From Shimia sp049116215 (lineage in GTDB: Bacteria; Pseudomonadota; Alphaproteobacteria; Rhodobacterales; Rhodobacteraceae): 64,000 bases of DNA. Position 1 is the stretch's first letter; each line of letters starts with the position of its first letter. Of the stretch, positions 44,015 to 51,865 are shown one piece after another. Position numbers and translations under genes: made by a program. The stretch spans positions 496,001 to 560,000 of the forward strand of contig NZ_JAGDZB010000001.1 in the NCBI RefSeq assembly GCF_049116215.1. The letters are read 5' to 3'. The notes beneath the pieces are model-generated. The model did not search any database, was not told the origin of the DNA, and saw only the letters and a list, made by a program, of their open reading frames with translations.

Positions 44015-44886
44015 TGCATCCAGCCCCATCCGTCATCGTCTTCTCAACGCTCTCGGGCCTTGGCTTCGGCCTCCTGTTCTGGCTTGGCATTGATCCCACG
44101 CCGCCAACCGGCTTGTCAGCTTTCATATTCTTTGCAGTGGCTTACGCGCTTTCCGTGGGTGGCTTGATCTCCTCAACCTTTCACCTCGGACATCCCGAAC
44201 GCGCCTGGCGCGCGCTCAGCCAATGGCACAGCAGCTGGCTGTCGCGCGAAGGCGTCAGCGCCGTGCTTGCCCTGCTCACTATGGGCATCTACGCCATCGA
44301 CCTGATTTTCTTGCAAATTCATGCCACGGCATTGGGCCTGATCGGCGCAGCCCTATCGCTGTTCACCGTCTTCACCACCTCAATGATCTACGCCCAACTG
44401 GATACTGTACCGCGCTGGAAAACCCCTTTGACGCCAGCACTTTACCTGAGCTTCTCCCTGGCTGGGGGCGCACTGCTTTCGGGTCGTGTGAATATGGCGA
44501 TCCTGCTCCTGGTGATCGCTGCGATATTCCAGTTCATTTGGTGGCAACGTGGCGATGCGGCCTTGTCTGACAGCGGCACAGATCTCGGCACAGCCACCGG
44601 CCTCGGCGAGCGCGGCACCGTGCGCTCCATGGCGCATCCCCACACCGCGCCCAACTATCTGGTAAAAGAGTTCATCTACGTCATTGGCCGAAAACACGCA
44701 CAAAAACTGCGCCGCATCGCCTTTGCCCTCACCTTTGTGCTGCCCATCATTTGCTTGCTGCTGCCCTTCAGCCACGTCTTGGCAATCCTCGCAGTCCTCA
44801 GCCACGTCGCGGGTGTCGCCACCTCGCGCTGGCTGTTCTTTGCAGAGGCCGAGCACGTAGTCGGCCTCTACTACGGCATGCGTTAA
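44014..44886 (+). CDS. soeC: Sulfite dehydrogenase, membrane anchor (SoeC)
   Basis: 290 residues, about eight membrane segments, DmsC-like. Seen: GGLISSTFHLGHPERAWRAL near residue 50, where the histidine region is typical, and FAEAEHVVGLYYG at the C-terminus. Anchors SoeAB at the cytoplasmic face and hands electrons to quinone. Its stop codon overlaps the stop of the convergent DUF1523-like gene by 4 bp, so no terminator separates the Soe operon from the AAA operon. Confidence 0.9.
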   Translation: MHPAPSVIVFSTLSGLGFGLLFWLGIDPTPPTGLSAFIFFAVAYALSVGGLISSTFHLGHPERAWRALSQWHSSWLSREGVSAVLALLTMGIYAIDLIFLQIHATALGLIGAALSLFTVFTTSMIYAQLDTVPRWKTPLTPALYLSFSLAGGALLSGRVNMAILLLVIAAIFQFIWWQRGDAALSDSGTDLGTATGLGERGTVRSMAHPHTAPNYLVKEFIYVIGRKHAQKLRRIAFALTFVLPIICLLLPFSHVLAILAVLSHVAGVATSRWLFFAEAEHVVGLYYGMR

Positions 44887-45533
44887 CGTGCCTTCCCGCG
44901 CCAGGTGTCCAGCCAGGCGCGGATCCGCCCCCGCTTTTCTGCAAGATTGTCCCCGGCCGCTTCCAAGCTGTCACCCATGTCCTCAAGCACCGGATCAATC
45001 CGCGCCTGACGGAAGCGGCACCAACGCACGTAAATCGCCCAAACAAAAGCAAAAAACACGGTCAGGATCAAAATATTCAGCCACGGAATGAAAGTTGCAT
45101 CTGGGCTGTCCACCGCCTTCACACCCACCGCATTTGGATAGATCGACAGGAACTCATTGCGCCAGCCATAGTGTTTGATCGCCACCCATTGCGGGTCGGC
45201 AGAGCTCGATTTCAAGTCCCCCGCCTCAGCCTGCAAATTGGAGGTATCAAACTTGAAATAAGGTGGCCAGCCTGCCGAGGTATCCTCATTGCGGTAGACC
45301 ATCACCTTTTCATTGGGGAACTTGGTCTGAATGAAAAACACATCGCGGTTCACGTTGCCGGTTGCATTGCCGCTGTCCTCTTTGGCCCAAAAAATCGAGT
45401 TCTCGCCGAAATCAATCCGCTTCTCATAGGTGTCGGTGACCCGCACCACATCGTGCTGCGGCAGCGTGTAGTGAAAAAACGCTGCCACAAACAGCCAGAA
45501 CAGCGTCCAGAAACCCCATTTCACATAGACCAT
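44883..45533 (-). CDS. DUF1523-like membrane protein (AAA operon)
   Basis: 216 residues. Membrane segment near residues 5-24, then a soluble domain of about 120 residues outside the membrane (HYTLPQHDVVRVTDTYEKRI, DFGENSIFWAKEDSGNATGN, HYGWRNEFLSIYPNAVGVK), a second membrane segment (about 150-172) and a basic, helical cytoplasmic tail. The HYTLPQHDVVRV and DFGEN blocks match my memory of the DUF1523 family; function unknown. Last gene of the operon, 12 bp after the 88-residue gene. Confidence 0.78.
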   Translation of the reverse strand: MVYVKWGFWTLFWLFVAAFFHYTLPQHDVVRVTDTYEKRIDFGENSIFWAKEDSGNATGNVNRDVFFIQTKFPNEKVMVYRNEDTSAGWPPYFKFDTSNLQAEAGDLKSSSADPQWVAIKHYGWRNEFLSIYPNAVGVKAVDSPDATFIPWLNILILTVFFAFVWAIYVRWCRFRQARIDPVLEDMGDSLEAAGDNLAEKRGRIRAWLDTWRGKAR

Positions 45534-45545
45534 TCCTTGGTCCCC

Positions 45546-45812
45546 CTAGTGGAAATTCATAAAGTAGATCAACGCGATCACGATCGTCACAGGGATGATA
45601 TAGACACCCCAGATCAATTTGCGACGCAAAGAGCCGTCATACTCCGTCAGCCCCTGTTCAATAAAGGCGTCGCGATCGCCGCTCATACCCTCATTGTCCC
45701 ATTCCGCTTCCAGCTTATCTCGCCGTTTGGCGCGGGAATAAAGCGAGAGACAGATATAAATGATCGTCAGCACAACAAAGCCGACAACCCCCAATCGCCA
45801 CAATCCGCCCAT
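45546..45812 (-). CDS. Small two-segment membrane protein (AAA operon)
   Basis: 88 residues: membrane segment at about 7-24, a charged middle (SRAKRRDKLEAEWDNEGMSG and an acidic stretch up to LTEYDGSL), and a second segment at about 68-86 (LIWGVYIIPVTIVIALIYFM). No family recognised. Three bp after the 449-residue gene and 12 bp before the DUF1523-like gene, so clearly part of the operon. Confidence 0.72.
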   Translation of the reverse strand: MGGLWRLGVVGFVVLTIIYICLSLYSRAKRRDKLEAEWDNEGMSGDRDAFIEQGLTEYDGSLRRKLIWGVYIIPVTIVIALIYFMNFH

Positions 45813-45815
45813 AGT

Positions 45816-47165
45816 CTACCTCCTCACCGCGCCCCACGGCCCAACCCGCGCGATCATATCCTCTGATGCCCGCCGCGTCACACGGGGCATCTCCAAAGGC
45901 GCATCAAAGCCAAACAGAGCTTCGCGCGCGCCCACTTTATCGACCTGATACTCCCGCTCCAGAAAATCTGCCACAAAGCTTTTCTTGGTCTCCGACCAGC
46001 CCTGATAGAGACGATAAAACACCTCTTTGTGACAGATAAACAGCTGTCGGATGTCCTTGGGCGCCAGCTCGGCCAACAGCATGTTCACCAGATCACGGTG
46101 ATCCGTGTCCGTGGCGCGCAACGTGTAAAAATACGCCGGGTGATCGCTGGTGATCTTCGGCCATTTGCCGTCACTTTCGGCCCAATCCACCATCTTGCGC
46201 AGCTCGTGGTATTCGGGCGGCAACTGCTCCGCATGGTTTCTGGCCAAACGGCGAATGTCACTCCGTGTGGCTCCGGTCAGGTCCACGCCAGCCTCTTGCG
46301 CCGCGTCCACAACGATGAAATCCATCTTCTGGCGCAAAATCGCCGCGCCATCTACGCCCCGCGCCTTCACAATCGGCTCTGCCAGATCGTTGTAGTCCAG
46401 AAACTTCGCAATCTGATTTCGGTCTTTGAAATCGAAAGTGTACTTGATCGGCAGCTTGCCCAGTTCCGCCTTGTCGCCCGCCGTGATCACAGCTGGATGC
46501 GCCAACCCGCGGAACAAATACACCCCGCCAAAATGTGCGGTCCAGAAATCCTGCTGATCAAACTTCATTTGCTTCAGCGTCACCGGGTTGCGCGTCACAT
46601 CACCGGTGCGTTTGGCCAGAGTGATCATGTCCGCAATCAGCACATCGTCAAACCAGCCGTCTTCTTCCTGCTTGAACCGATCCGCCAACTCACCCAGCTT
46701 CTCCGCATCGCGCAGCGTGCCCTCGGTTGTGTCCGCCTCAATCGTGACCTTGCGAATGTCCATCAGCTTACTGGGCTGGCTGACGGAAAACACCGAATTC
46801 ACCAACTCACCCGCCACCGCATCCCGCGCGGTCAGGGCAAAGAGCTGCGGCTCGTTTTCCTCAATGAAATGCCGCAGAATATCGCGGCTGGTGGAGAACT
46901 TGATGTTCAAAAGCGGCGCGGATTTCTGGTCCGTGGTCAGCAGGATGAACTGCCGGTTGCAGCCCCCGTGGTTGAGGTAGAGATGATCGTCCAACTCATC
47001 GCCAATCTCCGGCGAATAGCCCGAAACATCGATGTGAAAATCGGTGAGGTCGGTGGTCTTGCCCGTCAGATGTTTCAGTGCACGATTATAGCGCTCCACC
47101 AATACCGGCGAGGCCACCTCGATCAGGTTGCCAAACATCAAGCCGCGTTGGATCAGTCTATGCAT
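45816..47165 (-). CDS. Large soluble protein of unknown function (AAA operon)
   Basis: 449 residues, no membrane segment or known catalytic motif that I can see. Conserved-looking blocks: DDHLYLNHGGCNRQFILLTT, IKFSTSRDILRHFIEENEPQ, GGVYLFRGLAHPAVI and RQLFICHKEVFYRLYQGWSE. I take the ATG at 47165 with GGAG 6 nt upstream; a TTG at 47177 is in frame. The ribosome site and first codons lie inside the last codons of the abortive-infection-like gene, so that gene fits the operon without a seam here. Confidence 0.75.
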   Translation of the reverse strand: MHRLIQRGLMFGNLIEVASPVLVERYNRALKHLTGKTTDLTDFHIDVSGYSPEIGDELDDHLYLNHGGCNRQFILLTTDQKSAPLLNIKFSTSRDILRHFIEENEPQLFALTARDAVAGELVNSVFSVSQPSKLMDIRKVTIEADTTEGTLRDAEKLGELADRFKQEEDGWFDDVLIADMITLAKRTGDVTRNPVTLKQMKFDQQDFWTAHFGGVYLFRGLAHPAVITAGDKAELGKLPIKYTFDFKDRNQIAKFLDYNDLAEPIVKARGVDGAAILRQKMDFIVVDAAQEAGVDLTGATRSDIRRLARNHAEQLPPEYHELRKMVDWAESDGKWPKITSDHPAYFYTLRATDTDHRDLVNMLLAELAPKDIRQLFICHKEVFYRLYQGWSETKKSFVADFLEREYQVDKVGAREALFGFDAPLEMPRVTRRASEDMIARVGPWGAVRR

Positions 47166-48081
47166 CTTGTTCTCCAAAGCATTTCGAAGCGAATGACCGC
47201 TTGTGGTCGGGATTTACCAGTCTGTTAGTTGGCAAATTGTCGAAAAGTTCAAAGCTCTTAAGGTACGGATGAAAATTGCTACCCCGTTCGGTAAGAGCAT
47301 TATAAAAAAGTATCAAAAGTTCATCGTCCGAAAACAGGGCCCGAACCAACTTCCTATGTTTAGCTTGGACCTCAGGAGCCTCATGTAAAACACGCAACAT
47401 GTTGTATACGTATCTAAAATAGTGGCTCAAATCCGAGCTGTGCCTTTTAAACATTTCTTCATAGCGCGCTAGTGTCGCATCCAACGGCTCATCATAGGAA
47501 AAAAGCCGATCGCCCAAAGGCATCTCTTTCACTTGCCTGTAGAAGAAACCAAAGCAGTCTCGCCCATAGTAAATGGCCGGCTTGCCGATGCCTTTTTCTT
47601 GAATGTCCAAGCTATTAACAATCGAGTTCAAACTCGTAATCATTTCAAAAACAAAGTTGTCAAAATTCTGAGTCGCACTGGTATTGGCTAACGCTTTGGT
47701 TGCTTCCTTTTGCCCGCGCATCTCCAAGCGTGTAAGTCGTAACTCTTCGCGCTGCGCGGCCAGTTCTTTACTCTGCAACATCACCGTCACGATGATCCAA
47801 AGAAATGCTAGAGCCCCAGCGATACCCGCCAAGGTATCGCCAATTTCATTCGGCGGAGCAGTTAGGAATGACCAAATGCGCCACGACCAGTCATCATCCG
47901 TTCTCTGGGGCAAAAAGGCAAAAACCGCGATCCCAGCCAAGAAAAGCTTGGTACTCCCAATGCCAATAAACAAGGGATTTCCACGCCTTGCTCCAACTCT
48001 TACTAATCGAGTTTGGCGCTTCACCCATTCCAACACTTGCTTGAAAAAAAGAGACGATTTCTGAAAAATGCCTTGAGCCAT
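47158..48081 (-). CDS. Putative phage abortive infection protein (putAbiC/AbiC-like)
   Basis: 307 residues. Two membrane segments near residues 25-45 and 65-88, a short coiled coil (SKELAAQREELRLTRLEMRG), then the domain that marks this family: NFDNFVFEMITSLNSIV, CFGFFYRQVKEM, SHYFRYVYNMLRVLHEAP, RALFSDDELLILFYNAL and KSFELFDNLP. Relatives are annotated as putative phage abortive-infection proteins; in few cases has defence been shown. A hand count over 47221-47460 gives about 40 percent G+C, against 60 percent or more in neighbours, so it was probably acquired. ATG at 48081 overlaps the preceding stop (TGATG). Confidence 0.78.
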   Translation of the reverse strand: MAQGIFQKSSLFFKQVLEWVKRQTRLVRVGARRGNPLFIGIGSTKLFLAGIAVFAFLPQRTDDDWSWRIWSFLTAPPNEIGDTLAGIAGALAFLWIIVTVMLQSKELAAQREELRLTRLEMRGQKEATKALANTSATQNFDNFVFEMITSLNSIVNSLDIQEKGIGKPAIYYGRDCFGFFYRQVKEMPLGDRLFSYDEPLDATLARYEEMFKRHSSDLSHYFRYVYNMLRVLHEAPEVQAKHRKLVRALFSDDELLILFYNALTERGSNFHPYLKSFELFDNLPTNRLVNPDHKRSFASKCFGEQDA

Positions 48082-48461
48082 CACCGTTCCCCCGCCGCAA
48101 TGTCCTGCCCGCGCCGCGCTTCTACGCCCTGCGCTTGGCCAAACCAGACCAGCGCCAAAATCGGCGCCCAAACAATTGCCGCCATCAATGACAGCCGGAG
48201 GTGCATCCAAAAGGCTGTGCCAAGCTCCGGCGAGGACCCAAGCGCCAATGCGTGCACACCACGTGTGTAGGTCAACACATACGACATCAAAAAGCCGACG
48301 CTCAGCAGAAATATCACCGTCCTGAACATCCCTCGAAACACGTCACCATGCGACCGTGTCTCCCGATCAATCACAAGCCGCGGGATCAGCACAGCCAGCC
48401 CCCCGAGCACAATCAACGGCAGTCCTGTATTCAGAAACCCGATGCTGTCGATCACAAACAC
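48081..48461 (-). CDS. Small membrane protein (AAA operon)
   Basis: 126 residues with three or four hydrophobic segments (GFLNTGLPLIVLGGLAVLIP, TVIFLLSVGFLMSYVLTY, LSLMAAIVWAPILALVWFG) and a charged C-terminus. GTG start directly after the AAA ATPase stop, with no gap, and its stop overlaps the next start by one base. No family recognised. Likely a membrane anchor for the ATPase, by context only. Confidence 0.7.
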   Translation of the reverse strand: MFVIDSIGFLNTGLPLIVLGGLAVLIPRLVIDRETRSHGDVFRGMFRTVIFLLSVGFLMSYVLTYTRGVHALALGSSPELGTAFWMHLRLSLMAAIVWAPILALVWFGQAQGVEARRGQDIAAGER

Positions 48462-50399
48462 TTACGCTTTGCCCTCCAGATACCGCCGCTTCGCCGCCTC
48501 GGACCGCTGCATGTCGCGCACCATATTGGAGATCGCGACCTCGTCGGATTTGTCGGCATAGCGGAACTCGCTGTCCGCATAGCGGTTGATCTCCTGCACC
48601 ACCATGTCGGTGGTGATCGGCACCCGCAGCTCGTTTATCATGGCCTTCTTTATGTCGTAGTCTTTGGCCAAGAACAGCTCTGGATTTTCCATCCAAGCGT
48701 CCGGCAATTCAAAGTCCATCGCCCGCACCTTCACGGCATCGGTGATGTTTTTGATTGCGCGGCCAGTAAAGCGCGGATCGGCCTCCTGAATGGCCTTCAG
48801 ATAGGTGCCCATCTTTGCAACGGTGTCGAGCTCGCCCACTTGCCCATGCACCTTGTCAAAGACGTTGAGCAGGCCTTCCTCATGCGGCTGATTGTGGCTC
48901 TCAAAACTCGCCGCCACAGCTTTCTGAATCGCCTGCGCTTCAAAAAGTTCATGATCTCCCAGCGCAATGTCATGGTCCTTGCCCATCAACAGCGCGAGAA
49001 TGTCGATGTAGTCCTCCCGCGTCTGCGGCCCATCCACCAAAAACCGTGCCCCGGCCCGTTGGCGCAGCGCATCGTCCACGTTCTCCGGATAGTTCGAAAA
49101 CATGCCAAAGGTACAGTTGCCGCGCACCACGGTGTTGGCGCCTGCAAAGGCCTCCATAAACACCGCCGTGACCTCCTGCTGCCCGGCTGAGCTCTGCCGA
49201 TCCCCACGTTTGCCTGCAATCTGGTCGATGTCATCAATTGTGCCAAAGCCAATCACCTGCGGGTCGAGCACATTCTGCACAAAAGCCTTGGCATTCTGCC
49301 CCGATTTACCCTGATAGCTGTCGATATTGTCGATGCCAAAGTTCTGGTATCGGAAAGCATAGCCCGCGACCTGACAATAGTCGTTGATCAGCCCCGCCAT
49401 CATTTGAATGAGCGTGGTTTTCCCGGTCCCCGGCGCGCCATCGCCCATGAAGGTGAAGATGAATCCGCCCAGCTCCGCAAACGGATTGAGCCGCCGTTCA
49501 AAGTCATAGGCCATCAGCATTTTGGCCAGTTTCATCGCTTGATATTTGGCGATGTGGTTGCCCACAACTTCGTTGGGTTTCTTGAAGGTCATGGTGAGCG
49601 TCGAGCCCTTGGCAGCCCTCGCTGGCGTAAACCCGTTGATGGTCAGATCGTCGGCCTCAACCTTCCAACTCGCGCCGACAAAAGCCCCCAACTGCGGCGC
49701 GTTCTGCGCCCGTAAGGCCACCTTCTCCATCAACTGTTCGGCAAACGCACAGATACAGGCGACCAGCCGGCCCTCATCGCTGACCAGCGCAGCGATATCC
49801 TGATCCAGCTCCCACAACGCGCCGTGCAGCGCCAGCTGCGCATTGTCGGTCAGCACCTCCTCAACTTCGCCCACCTCAACCTGAGTCTCGCCCAGCAAAG
49901 GCGCCAACAGAAACGATGTTGCATTGGCAAAAACATAAGAGACCGCCAAAGCCCCCGCCGCCAACAGCTCCGAAAACGCGGTCTTCTTATCCGCGTCCAG
50001 CGACCCCGCCAGATTGTCCCGCTTCAGATCCTCCAGGCCCGAGGCCTCGGCAAAGTTCTCACCCACCGCCAAAGCAATCGCCAGCGCCCGTCGCAGCCCA
50101 TGCAGCACGTTGGCTTGTACAGGGGACACCAGAGGATCTTCCCCCCCCGCGCCTTCGATACGTTCCACCAGATGCACGCCTTCCGGCCGCGCGGTTGAGC
50201 GCGTCACCAACCCCGGCGTGGTGCTGCGAAAGCGTCGCCTCGTGCCAATCCCGCTGGAGCGCTCCGGCGGCGCCACAGGATCCTTACCTTTGGCGATCCG
50301 CGGCGTGTGATCAAAGCCATCCAGCATCCCCACAGCCGCGTCGTAATGCTTGCGAATATCCTCTTCGCGCAGCTCCATCTGATCACTTGTCAGGCTCAT
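48462..50399 (-). CDS. AAA+ ATPase, core of an uncharacterised operon
   Basis: 645 residues. N-terminal ~300 form a helical region of unknown role with a low-complexity, Arg-rich start. The AAA module begins near 310: Walker A GDGAPGTGKTT (319-329), Walker B VIGFGTIDDID (382-392, acidic pair DD rather than DE), sensor-1-like SNYPE with Asn436, and an arginine finger in VDDALRQRAGARF (R446/R448). A C-terminal helical lid follows. It should form an ATP-driven ring; the target is unknown. AGGA lies 9 nt before the ATG. It is not clearly MoxR, ClpX or FtsH. Confidence 0.85.
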   Translation of the reverse strand: MSLTSDQMELREEDIRKHYDAAVGMLDGFDHTPRIAKGKDPVAPPERSSGIGTRRRFRSTTPGLVTRSTARPEGVHLVERIEGAGGEDPLVSPVQANVLHGLRRALAIALAVGENFAEASGLEDLKRDNLAGSLDADKKTAFSELLAAGALAVSYVFANATSFLLAPLLGETQVEVGEVEEVLTDNAQLALHGALWELDQDIAALVSDEGRLVACICAFAEQLMEKVALRAQNAPQLGAFVGASWKVEADDLTINGFTPARAAKGSTLTMTFKKPNEVVGNHIAKYQAMKLAKMLMAYDFERRLNPFAELGGFIFTFMGDGAPGTGKTTLIQMMAGLINDYCQVAGYAFRYQNFGIDNIDSYQGKSGQNAKAFVQNVLDPQVIGFGTIDDIDQIAGKRGDRQSSAGQQEVTAVFMEAFAGANTVVRGNCTFGMFSNYPENVDDALRQRAGARFLVDGPQTREDYIDILALLMGKDHDIALGDHELFEAQAIQKAVAASFESHNQPHEEGLLNVFDKVHGQVGELDTVAKMGTYLKAIQEADPRFTGRAIKNITDAVKVRAMDFELPDAWMENPELFLAKDYDIKKAMINELRVPITTDMVVQEINRYADSEFRYADKSDEVAISNMVRDMQRSEAAKRRYLEGKA

Positions 50400-50467
50400 C
50401 TAAATCGTTCCTCAAACTTCTTCTGGCAAAAAATGCTCGCGCCGCAGGCTTGGCCCGCAGGGCCAAT

Positions 50468-51589
50468 TCAATATCTCAACACCCGCCCCTGCGGGCTCAC
50501 CACATATTTTGTCACGCTGCCAAACCCCGGTGGGTTCAATTCCTCAAGCGCCTGAAAGGGCCGTTGCGGCAGGATGATCGCGCGCTCCATGCTGGTCGCT
50601 CCGGTGTCCACGCCACGTCCGGAAAACGGATCAAGTGCAAACACTTCACGCTCCACTGTACCAAACCAGCCAGAGCGTTCGTCCTGCACCCGCTCGCTCA
50701 CCAAATCTTCGGTAGTCCAGGCCAACGTCCAGTCTTCGCCATCCGGCGCCCGCGCAGCCTCTAGAACTTCACGGATGGGCCCGCTCTGCTTCGTGTAAGC
50801 GCTCGAATACATCGGCCCCACGTGAATGCGCCGCAGCCGCTTTGGATGCAGATCGTCAAAACTTTCATCAAAGCCCTTGGCAATGGTCACCAGTTTCAGA
50901 CCCCCAACCGCCTGGCCCATCAGATGCGCCTGCACCTCCGGCCAGCGCCGCTCATCTTTGGGCAAAGCCCGCCGCCCGGTATCCTCAAGATCCATCAGGT
51001 AAATCGTCGGCAGGTTCACCTGGCTGTCATAGACCGCCCAATGCAGCAAATACTTGCGCCGCCGCTCCGACAGGTTGCCCTGCCAGCGCACCTCCGGATG
51101 GTTCTGCGCCCAAAAAAGCTCTCCCTTCAGCAACTCCTCATAGTAGAGCCGCTGACTCAGCGCGAATTGCAACTTGGTCGGGATCTCCTGATCGCCAATG
51201 ATGGCGCGCAACATGTCATCCTTTAGCTGCTCTGCGCTCGGCATATTGCGCAAATGGCTTTCGGCCTGCTGCGCGTCATTGGCCATGACCAGCAGTTCGT
51301 TGAACACAGGAAAGCCGCTTTCCACCGCGTCCATCGCCAGACTGCCAAAGAACTGCCCGGTCTGCCGACCTACCAGCAGGTATTTCATGCTCAGCGCTTT
51401 GAAAGTGTAGCCAATCGATGCCAGATAGCGCGTGAGGATCTCCACCTCGTTCTGCCCAATTGCCCCCTCAGCCGCCCGCGCCGCCGCGACCTGTGTGAGG
51501 TGCTCAGTGATACGCTCAAACTTCTGAAAATACCGCCGCGACGCGCGAGTCTCCATCAGAGCGGTGTGGTCTTTGGTTGTGTCGTTCAT
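50468..51589 (-). CDS. Soluble protein of unknown function (AAA operon)
   Basis: 373 residues from the ATG at 51589 (AAAGGA 7 nt upstream); a frame six codons longer exists. Helical N-terminal half (YFQKFERITEHLTQVAAARA, VEILTRYLASIGYTFKALSM, QTGQFFGSLAMDAVESGFPV), then a beta-rich half with NLPTIYLMDLEDTGRRALPK, RRIHVGPMYSSAYT and a C-terminal KYVVSPQGRVLRY. No enzyme motif recognised. Between the AAA gene (68 bp gap) and the 81-residue gene (30 bp gap). Confidence 0.72.
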   Translation of the reverse strand: MNDTTKDHTALMETRASRRYFQKFERITEHLTQVAAARAAEGAIGQNEVEILTRYLASIGYTFKALSMKYLLVGRQTGQFFGSLAMDAVESGFPVFNELLVMANDAQQAESHLRNMPSAEQLKDDMLRAIIGDQEIPTKLQFALSQRLYYEELLKGELFWAQNHPEVRWQGNLSERRRKYLLHWAVYDSQVNLPTIYLMDLEDTGRRALPKDERRWPEVQAHLMGQAVGGLKLVTIAKGFDESFDDLHPKRLRRIHVGPMYSSAYTKQSGPIREVLEAARAPDGEDWTLAWTTEDLVSERVQDERSGWFGTVEREVFALDPFSGRGVDTGATSMERAIILPQRPFQALEELNPPGFGSVTKYVVSPQGRVLRY

Positions 51590-51619
51590 TCTAGTCCTTT
51601 GAGACACCAGACATCATTT

Positions 51620-51865
51620 TCATACTGAATTCTGCCCGATAGAAGCCCCACGCCTCTTTGCCAGTTGAAAGCCAAGCCAAGTCGCCCACCAGGCAAATGC
51701 AAACGCTAACCCAATCAACGAATTGGGTACGCCAAATAGTCGTTCAAACTCGCCGGTGTCGGCCACAACGTCCCAGCAGAAGGCCCCGGTAAATAAAAAC
51801 AAAGTGGGCCAAGCGACTTTCGGCCCAATTGCCCAGTCTAAGAAGAATTCCCAAGCGTATTTCAT
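51620..51865 (-). CDS. Small membrane protein (AAA operon)
   Basis: 81 residues with two likely membrane segments (VAWPTLFLFTGAFCWDVV and SLIGLAFAFAWWATWLGFQL) and a basic C-terminus. ATG at 51865 overlaps the stop of the coiled-coil gene by one base (TGATG); a GTG one codon earlier is possible. No family recognised. Confidence 0.65.
   Translation of the reverse strand: MKYAWEFFLDWAIGPKVAWPTLFLFTGAFCWDVVADTGEFERLFGVPNSLIGLAFAFAWWATWLGFQLAKRRGASIGQNSV

Noticed and set aside
46029..47228. 399-codon frame antisense to the 449-residue gene
   Set aside because: The minus-strand frame has a good ribosome site, operon spacing and protein-like composition; the plus frame is His/Gln/Arg-rich without any motif.
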